From assembly GCA_013399875.1 (NCBI GenBank), contig VXAZ01007995.1, positions 3,203,486 to 3,267,485 on the forward strand: 64,000 nucleotides of DNA. The letters are read 5' to 3'. The notes below the pieces were generated by a model, which searched no databases, was not told the DNA's origin, and was given only the letters and a program-made list of their open reading frames with translations. A program made the position numbers and the translations under genes. Source of the stretch: Gymnorhina tibicen. Lineage: Eukaryota > Chordata > Aves > Passeriformes > Artamidae. Each line of letters begins with the position of its first letter. The first letter of the stretch is position 1. This document shows positions 12,201 through 25,005 of this stretch, piece by piece.

Positions 12201-14219
12201 TAAGAACAGTGAAAGAGGAAACACCTCTGCTTTCCTGTGGTTATATTACATTCATCATTCCTCTCCCTCTCTCCATTTTTGAAAATTTTGTTTGCAAGCA
12301 CCATTTTTCCAAATGTAAAAATCCTTATTTCAACTTAGTGAAATTTTAAGGGGCTGAGTTTACTAAGTTAGACTATGACCCAAAAGCATAGTAGGAAACA
12401 TCTCTCTTTTTTCAATAGCCTTCCTCAAACACTTGATTCTCTTGTGACTTTTGCAATCGAGAGGCTTATGTTGAGGCTTCTGGGCAGAGAGTCAAAATGA
12501 TACCGAAGAGAAAGTGTTCTAAGCTAAAGATAGGATGGGTGTATTTTCTGCTCTTTCTCCAGACTGTTTTCCCCCCTCAAAGAAGTCGGTTTCTTTCTCT
12601 GCAAAAATGCAGAAAAAGCAAAAATGTATTGGATTAGATCAGTAGTTTTAACTTCTGTATTCTGTCTGAAGCTCTCGCTAGGGAGTTGAGGTCAGTGTGT
12701 CCAGAAGTATTAAAATGCAAAAAATCTGTTAGTTCAAAATTAGAAAATGATCCGTCTCCAGATGATATTTTTTTTACCTGAGGCAGCTGAGAAATTGCCT
12801 AATGACCCAAAGCCTTGGTGAAGAAAAAGCAGGGTGCAGAACAATTTATTGTGTGAGTTTTTTTGCACAAGTGACTTCCTGTGGTCAGTTTTGAGCTGTT
12901 CAGTTTTTAAGGACAGTTCTGTAAAGCAAATTCATCTTTGCCAGCATTGTATTAGCTGGTTCTGTTTCCTTCTACCCCTATGTACTCTTTATTAAGAGGA
13001 AAATTGAAAATCCAAGGCTGAGGTTTTTGTCCTTCGACCTTTCCCAAAAATTATAGCTGTGGTCTCCAGCTGTTGTCTCTCATCTTCTGTCCCCAGCCAT
13101 TCTCCTGACCTGAGAAGAGGCTCCTGTCCCAGCAGAAGATGGTTTTTCCTCTCTTACTGCTGATCTGGCACATCAGAGCCCTGCAGTTTTGCCGATAACT
13201 TTACAGATAATTTCTACTGGCCCAACTACCCAGGTTTCATACTTGTCACTTGCCTGTCCCATTTAGGGCTAACAACATGGGGCAGGAGTCATACCTGACA
13301 CTTCCAAAGCATCTTTCATCCAGGGAGCCTTTATGGTTTGTGTGCTAGACGGTATTGAGACACTGTTGAAGTAATGGAGAATATTCCCATGTCTTCTGCA
13401 GGCTTTGTATTTGTCCCAGCAGGCCCAGCCATCGCTGGATATCAAAATGAATAAATCAAGTGAGTGACTAACCCAGTTTACAGGCTTTGTGCTCAGCTCA
13501 GCATAATGATCTTCTCATTGCCAGGAGGTGTAAGGTCTTTACTTCACCCCACAGGGTTAAATAGGCTGTGCAGTGAAGCTGTTTGGTGGTCACCACAGCT
13601 TGCAGACACATCTCAACCCCTTTCAGGTGCTGTGCCCTCTCCTTCAAGCTGTGTCCATCAGAAACAACCAAGCTTTTTGGATACTTTGCTAGAATGATGC
13701 CACCCATATCTCAAGTTGCCTCTGCAGTTCAAAATGCCATGTGGATTTAGATAGTGGGTGTTGCTTTCTGAAAAGCATATGATGATCTTGATAACATGAC
13801 ATTAGAGATTCATACACTAAGCCTGTCAGTATCAGCCTCCCTAAACTAAAGATGAAAGTGTTTACTGCCTCACTCCACAAGGCACTTGCTGTTCATAAAT
13901 CACCAGATTGTGTTATGTACCCCTTTAAAAATGTTATCATCCTTCACTGAAACCTGTCCTTTAAGATATAAGGGTCCTGATAATTCTAATTACATCATTA
14001 ACTTGCCCCATTGTCATTCTGGATAACATACAACTGGATTTCTGGCTCACTTCTCAAATCAATCAGGACTATCTGTGGAATGCTCCAGCTTCAGTAACTG
14101 CAGAAACACACAGCTGAGACCATTAGGTAGAGTGCTGAATGACAAGCAGACCTAATTTGTCCAAGGAATGGAGTTTTATCTAGGGCAGAGGAAGATAAAT
14201 CCGTGAACTGAAGGCACAG

Positions 14220-14560
14220 CTATTGTAACGCAACGCTCTGGAACCATCTTATCGTTCTCAGCCGTAACAAAGTGCAGGCGAACTGGCACAGCCTCCTGTG
14301 CTTCCAGGGAAAATGATTGTGGGCTTTCCAGCAAAGCAAGTGCAGGGTTGTCTCGGGCGCCAGGGGAGCCATCCCACGAGTTTCCCATTGTGGCTCCAGG
14401 CGGAGGGTCGGCCACGCTTCCAGGAGGGATTGTCGGGAGGGCATCGATGGCAGCCGTGACGCCAGCCGGGTGCTTGGTGACACGAGTGCTCAGTGCTGCC
14501 TGTGCCACAGCCAGCAGAGCCCCCACCTTCTCCTCTCCGGAGATGCTGCTGCAGAGGGGC
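14220..14560. other. CpG-richer patch inside the intron
   Basis: By eye this segment holds roughly 17 CpG dinucleotides in about 340 bp and a raised GC content, while neighbouring intron sequence is nearly CpG-free. Overlapping open frames on both strands (about 97-131 codons) run through it, but none resembles a known protein. It could be a small CpG island, an enhancer, an unrecognised exon of a non-coding transcript, or recently inserted DNA not yet CpG-depleted. I cannot decide between these. Confidence 0.4.
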
Positions 14561-17500
14561 TGCCTTCCCATAGCTCAGAGAGCTCCTGCTCTGCTCTGGT
14601 GGGATCGTAATTTCTTCCCACTTGCACCTGAGTTACGGCTCCGTGTTTTGGTACACTGTGAGCATTTGGAAGTGAATGAAAAAACAGAAGTGTAGCCAAA
14701 ATTTTCAGAGTCTAATTTTCATATTATGTCAGAACAGGATTCCAGATTGGAGCAATATTGTATTTTGGCTTATGTGTTTCAGGAAATTGGTTGCAGATCC
14801 AGACTGAGAGTGAAGTCTACTTGTTGATGACAGTGCTGGGGAAAACATTGCAAAGATTGTTTTTTTATTAATAATCTGGAACATGCCCAGATAATTTTCA
14901 TGCTACAGGTTTTGAAAATAGGTTGTTCTTGCTTGAAAATTTTCATTGCATGTTTGCATTTGGAGTTGTCTTACCTTGGAAGTTCTTTTCCTCCTCTTTC
15001 CATGAAGAAAGCAACGGGAGAGAAGAGAGAGTCAGGGAGAAATTTGAACAAGACATTTAAAAGCTAAGATTTTTCTTTCAGACTGCTGCATTATTAGAAG
15101 AAGAACATATTCACCTACAGAAAAGGGCTGATTTGCATTAAAACATTCAGGGATTGTTGACTACCTGGATTTACTACTAAGGGAATAGACTATAAATGAG
15201 TATGAAGGAGTGATTGGTAAAAATATTTGGAGTTGAAGGTGCTGCTTTCTGTGCAGTGCTGTACATTTGCTGTAAAGCATTTACTTTCCCTTCTTTTTAA
15301 AGAGCTGGTTTATGAAGTGTTTCTTGGAAAGACTTGTTAAAGAGAAATGAAAAAGACTTGTCAGTATTTTAAATAGTGTCTTGTTGGTTGAATATACAAA
15401 GTGCTTTTTCTTTCTTCTCGTTTTATCTAGAAGATATATTTGCTCCTCATTGTGACAGTGAGGGGGGGAAAAAGTGGGACAAGGGGGCAGCTTGGTTGGT
15501 TGTCAGGACTTGGCAGGATTAGTGTTAGACACTATTGAAAAGGCTGTGTTCTTGGGTACTCCTGGGCACAACATTTCCTGATCTGACACTGTTACTGTGC
15601 ATTACCAAAGGGTGAATGCCATCGATCAGCTATCTCCAGTGTAAACTGGTAGAGCTCTCTGATGGTGACTTCAGACCTGGATCTTCTGTCCTCTGGGGGA
15701 GCTGATGCTGATAAACCCAAAGGCTTGTAGAGTTCCACCACCTTGGATGCAAAGAAATCCATTTCAGGGGTAACTTAATCTGAATTGTTTCTTATTTTTC
15801 TCCTCACTGGTCCTCATTCCATTTCTAAATGCTTTGTTGGAGATGTTCTCCATCTTTTCATCTGGTACGAGACCTCTCAAGTAACCCAACCTGAAAGAAA
15901 ATTAAAATCAGTTCAAAAGCCATCATCCACTTTGTTTCAGATGCCAGCATAACTAGAAAGCTGGTTGGACTGGGAGAAGCCTGGATTTTTTCTAGGACCA
16001 AACAGGAAGGCAGAGCCACCTCTGCAATGCACTCCCTCGAGTGTCAGCTCCGGAGGTCCCGTGTCCAGCCCAGCTGCTGTTGTGTTACAAACCAGATTTC
16101 TGCTCCTTGCTAAGTTATGTGATACTGTGCAAATCATATATTTTGGATCAGACTCGCCTCGGGTTAAAATAATATTGCAAACTTCACATACACGTTCAGG
16201 CTTTTCCTAGAATCTCCCTAAACAGGGATGGAAAGAAACTCATTGAAGAGCCCTGAACAATGCATATCCGAGACAACCAAACCTGAGCTTGTACCCACTA
16301 CTAACCAGCTGTTCTCCCACTGTGTAACAGAAGACAAAATGAAAAATACCTTTGGATAAAGAATTGCAGTTCTTTAATAAACCAACCCCAAACCCAAACC
16401 TTCTGGCCCCAGTTTTTTCACTTTATTGCCCTGCTTTGCCCTTTGATCAATATCTTTACTTGGGTGTCATGGCAATATAATAGGTGACGGTTTTAGTGTC
16501 AGAACAGAAAAAAAATATTCTTTGTCAAAGAAAAGAAAGCATTTGGAAGGGAAATAGAAAAACTTGAACTTTTCCATATGTTTGCAAGCTCGTGAAAGCT
16601 GACCTCAAAAAAATCCCAATGTTAAAAGGGTTTTAAGTGTGGCGAGAGTATCATTAGGTTGTTAATATTTACCCTCCCCTCCGAAACCCAAACCTCTATT
16701 TGCATACACTGCAGGCTTGTCATCCTTAGTCACTTAATGAGCAGGTCCCTGTAATCTGGTCCTAAATATACACCACATAGTTGGGTGAAGCTTGCAGAAA
16801 GGGGGCCGGGATCATTGTTCTGACTGTGTTTTGTTAAGACTTCTTTAATCAAAACATTCATTCAGATAGAGAGGCCGGCTGCATATTTTGGCATCGCGAC
16901 CAAGGGGAGCAGGGACGGGGCTGGGGTGGGGAGGGAGGCCTTGGAGGAGGGGTTGGTGTTGCTTGCTTCTTCTTTTTCTTTTTTTTCCCCGAGTGCTTGG
17001 AAAGCAGCTATTTAACTGGTGTGGAAAAACAAATAGAAAACATACATGGAGGTCATGACATCTCAGGGATTTGTTGAAAGTCTTTTTTAACAGGGATAGA
17101 AGTGTCACCCCCCAAGCTGTGTGTGAGTGTGTGAGATGCACAGCCCATCCCTGTGGCCTTTCTACCTTTTTTTTAAAAAAACATGTTTTCTCTAGGCCCA
17201 AGTGGACGGAGAAGGTAGAACTAGGCAGGACACACAGCTGTTGTTTGGCCAGGTGCCACCTGGAAGAACAGCCCTGGCAGGATGGGTTTGGTGCTCCCGT
17301 GGAAGGTCTCCTCGCAGGTGCAGCGGGGGCTGAAACTGCAGATACAGGAGTGTCCAAGGGCTGCAGCCCACCCTGCCTGCAGGCAACTTCACACTCAGGC
17401 CAGCAATGACTCCTACAACTTTTGCATCACCTACAGAGCTGGTTTTTAAAAGTATCATGCACTGTCCTTAGAGACTGCACTGGCATTCAGCCTGCTTTTC

Positions 17501-19826
17501 CCCTCCACATCTTCTCCTATTTGTAATTTTCCTGCATTTACAAGTTTAGATGCTCCAGTGGCTCCTAGAGCTGAGGTAGCCAGTTTGAAACTCAAAGACC
17601 TCTGTTTTCACACTCAAGTTGCCATGGCACACTGACGGGTATCCCACTAGCTTTAAATCAGAGAGGCCAATTACGGAGATCTCACTACCATGAAGTGTGA
17701 TGTAACTGCAACATCTATGGACCATGAGCAGTGATGGGTGGTGGGCAGGATTAGCTCATGGCCAGAAGTGCCTCCCCAGAATTGGTCCCAAGAAATGTTC
17801 TTGCTTGTGTTCTTCACTTCCCTTCAAGCAAAAAGTATTTTTGCCTTTTTTTCCCCCCTCCAGCTCTGGAAAAGGGAGAGGAGTGATGGAACTGAACTTT
17901 ACTCCAAAGATCAAAGACTCCTTTTACAGCCCAGCCAGACTTCTAGTATGTTACTTTAAATTTTGGTGCTTAAAAGAAAGCCATAATGGGTTAATCACAT
18001 GCTCAAACTGGAGACTGCTCCTTCCGGGTTTCTCTTTTCCGTAGCAAGCTGGAAGCTTATCATCTTGGCAGCTGCCCACTTTGGGCTTTGGGTTAAATCA
18101 GTTTAACCTGACACTCCTTCCTTGGCCATTGCTGGTCTCCCTCACGATGGAAACTTGGGAGTGCTGGAGGAAGACCAGTTGAGTTGGCAGCATCTTTTGC
18201 TTTTGTGACAGCCACGTCCTCCTCATGGAGATACTTGTTCTCACAGCCCATTCACTTTGCACTATTCCAGTCCTTCCTATCAGAGGCTGCAGTAAGAGGA
18301 TATTGCTCTCCCTGATGCCAGAAGGGTCCATAAATCAGAGGAAAACAGGTGTCTTCCAAGTCCAGAGCAGTATATTTTGCAGCCCTGCAGTAAAAGCCAC
18401 AATGCCTTGTCAAGGCTGGTTAACAGGAGGGTATCCTCCCTTCATAAAAGAATGATAACTCGAGCTCAGATGTCAGCCTCTGACCCAAGAAGGGCTGGTG
18501 TGAATTTAGGGCTGTTCAGTTTGCTGGAGGAGCCAGCGGATTTTGGGATGCTGTTCTGGCTCCCTGGCAGCCCCCATAAGCTGCCTGTCAGCTCTTGAGA
18601 TCCTTATCTTGCGTAGTGCTGTCAACAGTATAAAGGTTCCTGACCTGCATGGTGCAGGGAAAATCCTTCAAAGCAGGATCCCTTACTTGTCTTCTGGCCT
18701 CTGCCCACGTAAAGCTCATAAACCAGAAGACTAATAAAGAGAACACAATCTTTATCATGTTTTAAAAAAATTAATGTCGTTGTCGTGATCTGGGAACAAC
18801 TCCCTGCTCACAACTGGAGATAAGGATTATGAGTATGGAGGCAGAGCCCTCCTGTAAGGGAAGGATGGATGGGGTTTGTATTGAGGTGCTGGACTGGAAC
18901 TCTGGAAGCTGATGGCCAGCTCTCTGCCTTGTCACAGTCGTCCCTTTTGACCCTGGGTGTGCTGCCTGCTGTTTTCTTTATTTAGCCTGTGAACGGTCTG
19001 GGGAGAGAAGGAGAAATAAGGAAATAAGGCACTTTCATTAAGAGATTCCCCTGCAACTGTTGATGATGATGCTGTACTTGCAGCAGTCTGAAGTTTGGGT
19101 ATTTCACAGGAGATGAGGCTGGAAATCCTTGAGTCATCTGCTGATTAGGCCTGTGGGAGAGAGGAGTCTCAAAAGCCGAGGGGATTGACCAATAATAAGG
19201 ACGACAATAGCTGGAGAGGTTTTAGGATCACTGTCTATTTCACGGCAGGGGTTGTCTTCCCATTTCCCTATCTCAGCTTCCTCTTCTCTGTCTGCAAGTA
19301 GAATTATGGTTGAAGATCACCTCTGCCTCACAAGCAGGTGAGGAAAGGCACACAGCCCTTTATTCCAGTGTTGGTACTATTGGGTTTTGATTGACATGAT
19401 ATTACGATTTGAATGCACATTCCAGAAATACACTCTCCTCACTGAAACAGAATGAGGCTAAACAAGGTTATCAGAGGACTGGGAAATGTAGTGCATAGGA
19501 GTAGGAACGATAACACTGTTACTCCACATGTGATAGTGATTTGATACTGGACTGAGTCTAGAGCAGTTCCACTGTAGCCAATAAATCCAAAGTAGGAAAA
19601 AAAACCCGTAATCAGAGTTGATGGTGCTTATGTGTGTCCAAAAAAATTATTTGCAGATAGATATTCACAACTCTGGCATTGTGCCTCTGCCCAGAATATT
19701 TGTCCAAATATTAAAAAATAGTAAATAAAAAAATGTACTTAAACGTAGTCCCGTGTCCATGAATTTTCAGCTGAACTTTGGCAGTAAGCCCTAAATGTGA
19801 TAAAAGACTCTGCACCAATATATTTT

Positions 19827-19875
19827 GCTTTTCTCTTCCTTTTTTTTTTTTTCTTTTCTTTCTCTGTGTCTCTAC
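19827..19875. repeat. Pyrimidine-rich tract
   Basis: Almost pure C/T over about 49 bases including a T-run of 12, ending just before TCTACAG. It resembles a splice acceptor, but no open, recognisable exon follows, so it is listed only as low-complexity sequence. Confidence 0.8.
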
Positions 19876-20104
19876 AGACAAAGCTGACAGCATAGCATAG
19901 ATCTTGAGTTATGGCTGATGCATTTTTGTAAGCTAAAGTATCTTGTTAGCTCTTATGCTAATGATTGCAGCAGAATCCAAGCCTCTGTGGAAATTTATGG
20001 GAAGAGAGGTTACTGCTGAACATCATCTTGGACTTTGGCTCTTCCTTTGGGTCCCTCCAGAGCTAGGCTGAGCCAGTGCCTTGTATGTAACATCAAGGTA
20101 GAAA

Positions 20105-20200
20105 GTCTTGCTGTCCCCGTTTTACAGATGGACTTTTGAGAGACAGGAGGAATAAAGCCAAATGCTTCAAAGACACTTAGTGGAGGTTAAGTGCCGAGTT
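20105..20200 (-). mobile_element. MIR-type (CORE) SINE remnant
   Basis: The + strand shows a diverged copy of the antisense MIR signature: TGTCCCCGTTTTACAGATGG, then a GAGAGACAGGAGG segment in the place of the usual GAGGCACAGAGAGG, and GGAGGTTAAGTG at the end. MIR elements are ancient tRNA-derived SINEs shared across amniotes. The match is by pattern memory, the copy is heavily mutated, and its ends are uncertain. Confidence 0.5.
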
Positions 20201-21529
20201 TCCTTTGAAGGTTTAAACCCAAATGACATGCTTGTGATCATGTAAGAGATTTGTATCACCCATGGGAGCAGAACCATTTTTTCAGGGTAGTGTCATAACC
20301 ACTCCACAATCCTTCCTCTTTCTTCTCCCTAAAGCTCCCACTGACTTCAAAGGTGAAGAATTATGGCCCGCATCCCACGGCACTGTGAGCTCAGACGTGT
20401 GTACAGAGCTTTATCCACACATATATTCCATCAGGGATACTGGCTCAAGTAAAACTACACAGACAGTGAGGAGGGGAAGAAATTTTTGCAAGGCTGGGAT
20501 TTCTTTTTTATTCTCATAGTCCCTTCCTTTAACCTCAAAAGTTTAACTGAGAAATCCAGGGCATACCTAATGACTGAGATGGGGTCCATCGGTACTGTCC
20601 ATAGGAGAGCTGTAACCCAAAGAAAACAGGAGCAGAAAAAAGATGGAGTGCTAACTTAGTAAGTAAAACAAAATATTCTTTATTTTGAACTCCTCAAATT
20701 AAAGATTTGAGATGCATTATTAAGTTTCCACTAGAATTGTACATATATATGAGTTGCTTGGGGGTCTCAGAAAACTGCACAGCTTGCAGAGACTGGACAG
20801 AAAGAATCTATTTATCTCTTGTCATGTGTATCCACTACAAGTCAGCACACCCCAGGTGATGTGTTTTTCTGCTGATCCAGCTGTTACTCTTCTAGGTGAA
20901 CAGCAAAATTAGAAGTTTGGATTTTTCAACAGTCACATCATCCACTCCATTGTATTTAAATGCTGGTAGCAATATTCAGCTATTATTAGGAGATCAGTCC
21001 CTCACCCAGTGGCACAGCAAATGTCTCATCCATTCACTCTCAGCTCAAAACCAACAGATACATATCATTAAAATGTTAAAATTAACTTTTTCACAGAATG
21101 GAGACAAAATAAAAGTAGAAGAGGGAAGGTGCATCCTTTTGGTGCATATTTAGCCCATCATTTTAAAAGAACAGGTCTTCTCCTTTCAAAAAAACCCCCA
21201 AACTTAAATTCTGGCTCCAGTTAACAGTTTCCTAATTGCGTGTGACTGTTTCTTGACTTCCTGATCCCTGTCTGGTTTAAGGGTTTCTTAAATCAACAGG
21301 AGCAGCTGTCTCCCTGAAGCCAGGCATGGTGTGTGTCACTGACTGGGGAAAGGACCTGGATACAGGGAGGAGCGGAGGTGATTAATGGGGCAAGTGTCAC
21401 AGCTCCGAATGTGGTTGCACTACTGTTTAGGGGCATACTTGCTGCAGTCATTTATCTTCTGTCCTCTGCCCCACGCACACGGAAACACACGTGCAGATTT
21501 TGGTTTTGCCAGGCACTAGAAATGCAGGC

Positions 21530-21569
21530 ATGCACACAGTGCAGCAGGAATGCACACCGTGCAGCAGGA
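21530..21569. repeat. 20-bp tandem duplication
   Basis: Two adjacent 20-bp units of the form ATGCACACAGTGCAGCAGGA occur with one mismatch (ACAGTG versus ACCGTG). It is a small local duplication with no evident function. Confidence 0.85.
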
Positions 21570-21703
21570 TCTGTAGCTGATGCTGTGCCTCTCTAGGTGA
21601 TGCCTTCCTTTGTCTTGTTCCTTGGGCAAGCAAAAGAAACATTGACAAAACCCAGTCCTTGGTTTTAAGTTTATCTCTCTGCCGTTGGCAAACTTTTTCC
21701 CAC

Positions 21704-21739
21704 AGAAGAGAAGGAAAGAAGGGGAGGGGGGAGGGAAGG
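21704..21739. repeat. Purine (G/A) tract
   Basis: A run made almost entirely of G and A, including GGGGAGGGGGGAGGGAAGG. It is low-complexity, with several adjacent G-runs on the + strand. Confidence 0.8.
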
Positions 21740-24182
21740 CAAGTAAATGGCTCTGTTTTGTGTACTGTATTTTAGGTTAGATAAAGAGAAGGAACAAACT
21801 GTAGGTTGGATGTTGGATGTAGAATTGCAGGTGATGGAGTTGCACAAGGAGATGAAAGGTGCTTCCTTTCTTGGCAAAGACCTTGTTGATCTTGGTCTAA
21901 ATACAGCATCTGTTTCTGGGCTATCTGCACCTCCATCCCCAGTGGGATGCACGAAGCTGCTTGGTCCCCCAGCACTGCTGCTCCTCCTTTGTGTAGGAGC
22001 AGGTTGTGCTCACAGGCAAGGCTGTACTTTGCTTTCCCCAAAGCATCTCAAGTGATTCAAAACTGGGTCCCAGCCTTCACTTCCCTTCAGCCAGAAGCAG
22101 GGAAGAAGAGATTTCTCTTATGTGGGTGTTGAGCCTTCAGATGCTTCCAGAAAATGTCACCTTCCAGTTCAGTGCCTAAAGGCTTCCCTGACTCCTGCCT
22201 GAGAACCCCAGTATAGAGGAGATGCAAAGGCTTGTGGTATCTCCATGGACCAGTTGATTTGCAGCTTTGCATTACAGAGGTTACTGCAAGTGTAAAATGG
22301 CTGCTCATTCCTCAGACTTTATTCCTGCAATGTAAATCTCTCCCACCTGGTTTTCCACCAGGAATGGAAGCCACTATGTCCTTTGCTGCTGTAGCCAGCA
22401 GCATTTTATCTCTTTGACACCATCAGTCTGCTCCTGCATCCCTTTGAGACAAACACATACTCTTGCCAGACATGGAGGCAGCTTCCTTGGGTTTTCACAG
22501 GAAACTGGTGTCTCCAATAGGTCTGACTTAATGGGACTTATTACTTGTTGAGTGCTGGCTCAGGGCTAAACTGAGAACAAGGTGCAAAGTACTTGCATGC
22601 TCTGAGGAGTTCACAAGTTACACTGGTGATGCCAAGCCATGCTGGAAAGCCTGGAGGAAGGAATGACTCAGGGTAATGCAGCTGAACCCTTAAAGAAAGA
22701 CATGCTGTGAGGAGCATGGTGACTTGGCAAAGCAGGTTGAGAAGCAGTTTGGAAAATCAAAGGTCCAGCTGGTCTGTGAGACCCAATAGGCTGGGGCAGG
22801 GTTCCTGAGATGGAGTGTTAGCTCCATTCCCATGGGGTCCCCTGGTTCAGGAGATGTGGTCCCTTTTTCTGCCTCAGTCAACTGGGAACAGCTTTTGGTG
22901 TGAATCCGGAGCGAGGTGTTGACTCATCCTGCATAGTGCATGGTGAGAAATCTCTTCTGCTTGGTCCCTCACATATATTAGGAGTGATGCAGATGAGGCT
23001 GCAATGAAAAAGCTTTAAGGAGAGTCACTGGGAAAATGCAAATCAGTTTTTCTCCCTAAGACTTGCTGAAAGCTTTTGGAGAGGCATTATGAGTGAAGAG
23101 GGTGGGAAGAGACAAAAATTGTTGTGATAAAACCATGCAGCCAAGTGGAAAGGGAAGAGGTGAGCTGAAAAACAAAAACTAAAGGCAAGTTTTAGAAAAT
23201 GAGTACAGGAATTTGGCATAGTAGAAAACCAGAGAAAGAATTAACCCAAGTAACAGAGTCACTGCACCAAGTATTTCAGCGCAGCGAGTGAGGGATGGTC
23301 CCCTCACGGGCCGTGCATGCAATGTCATTACCACCGACTCAGATTAACGCTGGAAATCCTGGCAGCTTTACATGTACCTGGGGACTCAGAAATCTGAATC
23401 TGGGGTTTGCAGCTTAAGCTGCTTTTCAGTGGTGAGGCACAGAAAATGTCCAGAATGTGCCTGGGTCCTGTTAGCAGTCATCAAACACTGCCCCCGTACA
23501 GCTCTTCTCTCTGCAGGGTGCATGGGCTCCCAAACTCTCGTGGTAGACCTGGGACTTTCACTGTGTCAAAACAAGTTGTTGTCCTAACAATCAGAGACTC
23601 TTGGCTTATCTGTCCATTGCAGCTTGGATCTTGGCCCATTCCTGGGTCTGCTGCCCTGAGCAATGGTCGTTGAGGTTTCAGCTTTTCTGCTGTGCCTGTG
23701 AACATCTCTCCTCACAAAAGCAGGGACTGAAGGAGCAGTTCTTGTGGAAGTCTCTTCCTCGGATATACCAGGAATAGTTCAGGGATTTACATGTTGCAAT
23801 GCATGGTCTGCTCTGGTGAGACCTAACAGCCTATAAGGATGAGGGAGTTTACCCTGTGTGCACCTTTCTGTCTCTGCATTTGCTATCCTTTCCTCTTTTT
23901 AAACTGCTAGGTTCATATAGAAGCTAAATGTTACAGTCCTTACTCAGTTCATGGTGACCTCAGCTGAGAACAGATCACAGGAATTTGTTATTAAACAGCC
24001 AATGATTTTTTTTGAACAAGCAGAAAATAAAGGTCCAAGTAACTTACCCAAATGTAATGCCTGAAAATGCATTTTGATGAAAGGACAGAGAAAAATCAAA
24101 ATTAACTAAAGTTTCCTTTAGTAAAATACTAGTTTCATTCTTTTTAAAAAAACTATAATCAGTGGGAATTTTTTTCTTTTCA

Positions 24183-24197
24183 TTTTTTTTTTTTTTT
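24183..24197. repeat. Poly-T tract (15 T)
   Basis: A homopolymer of 15 T followed by AGAG, about 150 bp upstream of the exon B acceptor. The AG after it could act as a decoy acceptor, but no homologous coding sequence follows directly. Confidence 0.85.
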
Positions 24198-24353
24198 AGA
24201 GTTCCTAACAACCTCCCATGCTCTGATCCTTTAGTGGTTTTTTGTGTGATAGTGATGCTCAGGTGGCTTAAGTAAGGCTGGATTAAAACATGCAGTGTTT
24301 TGGGGATTCCTTAACAAATGCCACCTGAGCTATGGCCTCTCTCTCTGTTTCAG

Positions 24354-24528
24354 GTCCCAAACTTCATCAACACAACACTCCCACCCCACGAGCAGGTGAC
24401 GGCTCAGGAAATAGACAGCTACTTCAGACAGGAGCTCATCTACAAGAGGAATGAGAGGATGGGGAGAAGAGTGATGTCACTTTTAAGGGAGAACAGAGAC
24501 AAGAGCTTCTTCTTTGCCTTTGGAGCGG
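24354..24528 (+). CDS. TRABD2B: TRABD2 (TIKI) internal exon B, 58 codons + 1 nt, phase 0/1
   Basis: The next coding exon of the same TIKI-family Wnt protease. It encodes [14 protein letters not shown], then [36 protein letters not shown] and SFFFAFGAG. The NTTLPPHEQ and RENRDK segments favour TRABD2B over TRABD2A as I remember the paralogues; the FFFAFGAG ending is closer to the A type but is short and conserved. An NTT glycosylation sequon lies at exon residues 6-8. The end, FGAG, is the start of the second GX2H motif of the TraB fold: Gly-Ala-Gly is here and the His should be the first residue of the next exon. The acceptor is CTCTCTGTTTCAG|GTC and the donor is GCGG|GTATGG, so the last Gly codon is split after its first base. 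No frameshift or stop is seen. Confidence 0.95.
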
Positions 24529-25005
24529 GTATGGCATGATTTTTTCTGTTTTACTCAGTTACCATGATTGGAAGTAAAGTGTTTGGAATGCTTCAGGTCT
24601 CTGGGACAGTGGGAAGATTTCTCAGGAGGCTTCCCTTTGAAGCAGAAAGACTTTTGTTTGTCCAGACCCACTTTTAAAACGGAGTGAGTTGTTATAGGAG
24701 GTGGGTCTAGGTCCAGCCAGGCTGCACACAGGCTCCACTCCCTGTGTTTTCCATCTGACTGTACAAATGTGAAGCTGTAAGTGTTTTTAATATTGTTGTG
24801 TTTGTTCCCTTCCCCGACCTGTGGGTTGCTTGGCCACAGGTGTAGGAGATGGTTTGAGTGCCTTTGAATTTGCAAGCCGAGGTGCTGATGGCAGCGAGTG
24901 GCAGAACACAAACCCTCTGGTGGCACAGGGACGTGCGTGTGGCTCCGGGTGCTGGCCCAGGGTTTCAAACTTTCTGGCGTTGCTGCAGTTAGACCTTCTC
25001 CTGCT

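Larger units (their letters stand above)
8743..24353 (+). other. TRABD2B: Intron between TRABD2 exons A and B (15.6 kb)
   Basis: It starts GTGAGC and ends CTCTCTGTTTCAG, so both splice sites are canonical for the + strand. Both flanking exon junctions are phase 0, so the two exons join as ...HDTSQ|VPNFIN.... It contains a CR1 3' end about 200 bp after exon A, a CpG-richer patch around 14220-14560, a MIR-type SINE remnant near 20105, a 20-bp tandem duplication near 21530, and a purine tract near 21704. A T-run (24183-24197) lies about 150 bp before the exon B acceptor. Nothing else in it looks coding; the longer open frames show no recognisable domain. Confidence 0.9.

Noticed and set aside
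16845..17357. Open frame of 170 codons on the - strand, Pro/Ser/Lys-rich
   Set aside because: Low-complexity composition reflecting GC- and pyrimidine-rich DNA, and no domain or splice support.
19827..19900. Strong pyrimidine tract plus CTACAG resembling a splice acceptor
   Set aside because: The sequence after it has early stops in all + frames that could join the TRABD2 reading frame and no homology.
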